A DNA stretch of 6,181 nucleotides from Leucobacter sp. (lineage in GTDB: Bacteria; Actinomycetota; Actinomycetes; Actinomycetales; Microbacteriaceae): NCBI GenBank assembly GCA_012510755.1, contig JAAZHL010000132.1:1-6181 (forward strand). Reading direction: 5' to 3'. The translations under genes and the position numbers were made by a program. Numbering within the stretch: the stretch's first letter is position 1; each line of letters starts with the position of its first letter. Below, piece by piece: positions 5,212 to 6,181 of this stretch. Below the pieces are notes generated by a model. It was given only the letters and a program-made list of their open reading frames with translations. It was not told the DNA's origin and ran no database searches.

Positions 5212-5826
5212 GTGATGTTTCGAAGAGTGAGCCAGCTCGCTGTCGGGCTCGTACTCTTCGGGCTGTCAGCGGCACTCATGATACGCGCCGAATTGGGTGT
5301 TGACCCGTGGACAGTCTTTTCTCAAGGGCTCGAGAATGTGACCGGGCTGAGCATCGGTACACTGACGGTGCTCATTGGCGTGGTGGTGTTGCTGCTGTGG
5401 ATTCCACTGCGACAGCGCCCTGGAATTGGCACCGTGCTCAACATTTTGGTGGTTGGGCCTTCGCTCGATCTCGGCATGATCTGGTTCTCGCCCCCGCCAG
5501 AGCTCTGGCAACGCGTGCTCATGTTTGCGCTGGGGCTGGTGCTGTTGGCCGTCGCCAGCGGCCTCTACATCGGTTCACACTTTGGCACCGGTCCACGCGA
5601 CGGCCTCATGGTCGGCTTGTACATGCGATTCGGTGTGCCGATCTGGATAGGGCGCACCTCAGTCGAAGCCACAGTTTTACTCATCGGCTGGGTGCTCGGT
5701 GGCGATGTGTGGTTTGGCACAATCGCCTTCGCGGTGCTTATTGGGCCGTTGTGCGGGTTCTTCTTGCCGCTGCTGGCAGTGCCGCAACCCAGCACGCAGA
5801 AGTCTCGCGATCAGTCAAACGTCTGA
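5212..5826 (+). CDS. YczE-like integral membrane protein
   Basis: This 204-residue, strongly hydrophobic protein has about five membrane segments: roughly 8-24, 47-66, 72-92, 101-121 and 151-190, the last possibly two segments. It resembles the YczE/YyaS/YitT family of bacterial membrane proteins through RAELGVDPW (25-33) in the first loop and GTGPRDGLM (125-133) after the fourth segment. B. subtilis YczE has been linked to lipopeptide production through an unclear mechanism; the substrate or partner here is unknown. The GTG at 5212 is used because of the -10 spacing; an ATG directly follows it and would shorten the protein by one residue. Charged residues at the N-terminus (RR) and after the last segment are consistent with cytoplasmic ends, by the positive-inside rule. 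It is transcribed away from DUF3039, and its last 16 bases overlap the stop end of the convergent permease gene. Confidence 0.85.
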   Translation: MMFRRVSQLAVGLVLFGLSAALMIRAELGVDPWTVFSQGLENVTGLSIGTLTVLIGVVVLLLWIPLRQRPGIGTVLNILVVGPSLDLGMIWFSPPPELWQRVLMFALGLVLLAVASGLYIGSHFGTGPRDGLMVGLYMRFGVPIWIGRTSVEATVLLIGWVLGGDVWFGTIAFAVLIGPLCGFFLPLLAVPQPSTQKSRDQSNV

Positions 5827-6181
5827 GTGAGCGCGACCAGTTCGGGTGCGCTGCGATCAAAAATCTTGCCGCCCAGCCAGATGCATGCTGTGAACACTAC
5901 GACTCCCCACACCGCGCCGAGCAACAACGCCCACACGTTCCCTAAGAATGTGGGCTCGATGATGGCCTGGGCAGCGACATAGACCGGCACGATTGACAGC
6001 AGCAGCGCCACCAGCATCGATAACGTCTGCGCGAGTCCCGCACCAGAGCCCTGCACCGCAGGCTGCGCAAAGGGGCTGTCGCCAGGCCGCGTCGACGGGT
6101 ATGGCATGAGTGCCGAGAAGACGCTCGACGCCCCCGCAGACACGAGCAACACCCCAAGATTCATGCCGATCACCGCTGGCA
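5811..6181 (-). CDS. C-terminal part of an ABC-type transporter permease (partial)
   Basis: The frame is open from the right edge of the window to a TGA at 5811-5813, giving about 122 visible residues and no true start. Counting from the in-frame GTG at 6173, hydrophobic stretches lie near 1-22, 50-71 and 77-101. The first is followed by MPYPSTRPGDSPF (23-35), a motif I associate with the last third of actinobacterial ABC-2-like exporter permeases, then a Gly/Ala/Ser/Gln-rich loop. The tail KIFDRSAPELVAL is also like the C-termini of that group. It would form part of an exporter in the cytoplasmic membrane; its ATPase should lie next to it, outside the window. The substrate cannot be told. 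It converges on the YczE-like gene with a 16-bp overlap and no visible terminator. Assignment rests on remembered motifs and membrane pattern. Confidence 0.65.
   Translation of the reverse strand, partial: PAVIGMNLGVLLVSAGASSVFSALMPYPSTRPGDSPFAQPAVQGSGAGLAQTLSMLVALLLSIVPVYVAAQAIIEPTFLGNVWALLLGAVWGVVVFTACIWLGGKIFDRSAPELVALTQTFD

Noticed and set aside
5307..5945. A 212-codon forward frame overlapping the YczE-like gene
   Set aside because: It is Ala/Arg/His-rich with no recognisable family, and arises from GC-rich third positions of the real genes. The overlapping frame has clear membrane segments and family motifs.

Overview
The window reads as chromosomal DNA from a high-GC actinobacterium, most likely of the family Microbacteriaceae. 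This is inferred from the GC-rich codon third positions, the actinobacterial forms of DnaE2 and nicotinate phosphoribosyltransferase, a DUF3039 protein (a family I know only from actinobacteria), and start codons that sit 6-7 nt after a TANNNT hexamer without a Shine-Dalgarno sequence. I cannot fix the genus. I see no mobile element, CRISPR array, tRNA or rRNA.

Layout: (1) bases 1-52 hold a short CAA microsatellite and the probable 3' end of an upstream gene that overlaps the next start as ATGA. By family context this would be imuB, but too little is visible to prove it. (2) 49-3441 (+) encodes DnaE2/ImuC, the error-prone DNA polymerase III alpha subunit of the mutagenic translesion system. 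Its catalytic aspartates are intact, and an unusual insertion of about 75-80 residues contains a Glu-Gln-Gln minisatellite. (3) 3488-4810 (+) encodes nicotinate phosphoribosyltransferase (pncB), the entry step for salvage of nicotinate into NAD. An exact 17-bp tandem duplication spans its stop codon. (4) 4847-5119 (-) encodes a small DUF3039 protein convergent with pncB, which appears to lack one Cys of its putative metal site. (5) 5120-5211 is a divergent promoter region with two small palindromes and an imperfect 24/23-bp tandem repeat. (6) 5212-5826 (+) encodes a YczE-like integral membrane protein. (7) 5811-6181 (-) is the C-terminal part of an ABC-type transporter permease. It overlaps the membrane-protein gene tail-to-tail by 16 bp and runs off the window.

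How the genes work together: the dnaE2 end belongs to a DNA-damage mutagenesis cassette that continues to the left of the window. pncB is an independent housekeeping NAD gene. The DUF3039, YczE-like and permease genes look like separate transcription units. The three complete genes downstream of dnaE2 share a TANNCTTG element 6-7 nt before the start codon, so all three may be transcribed as leaderless mRNAs.

Overall this is mostly an ordinary chromosomal segment. No clearly new system is visible. The points most worth a second look are the repeat-bearing insertion in DnaE2, the shared leaderless-promoter element, and the two local tandem duplications.
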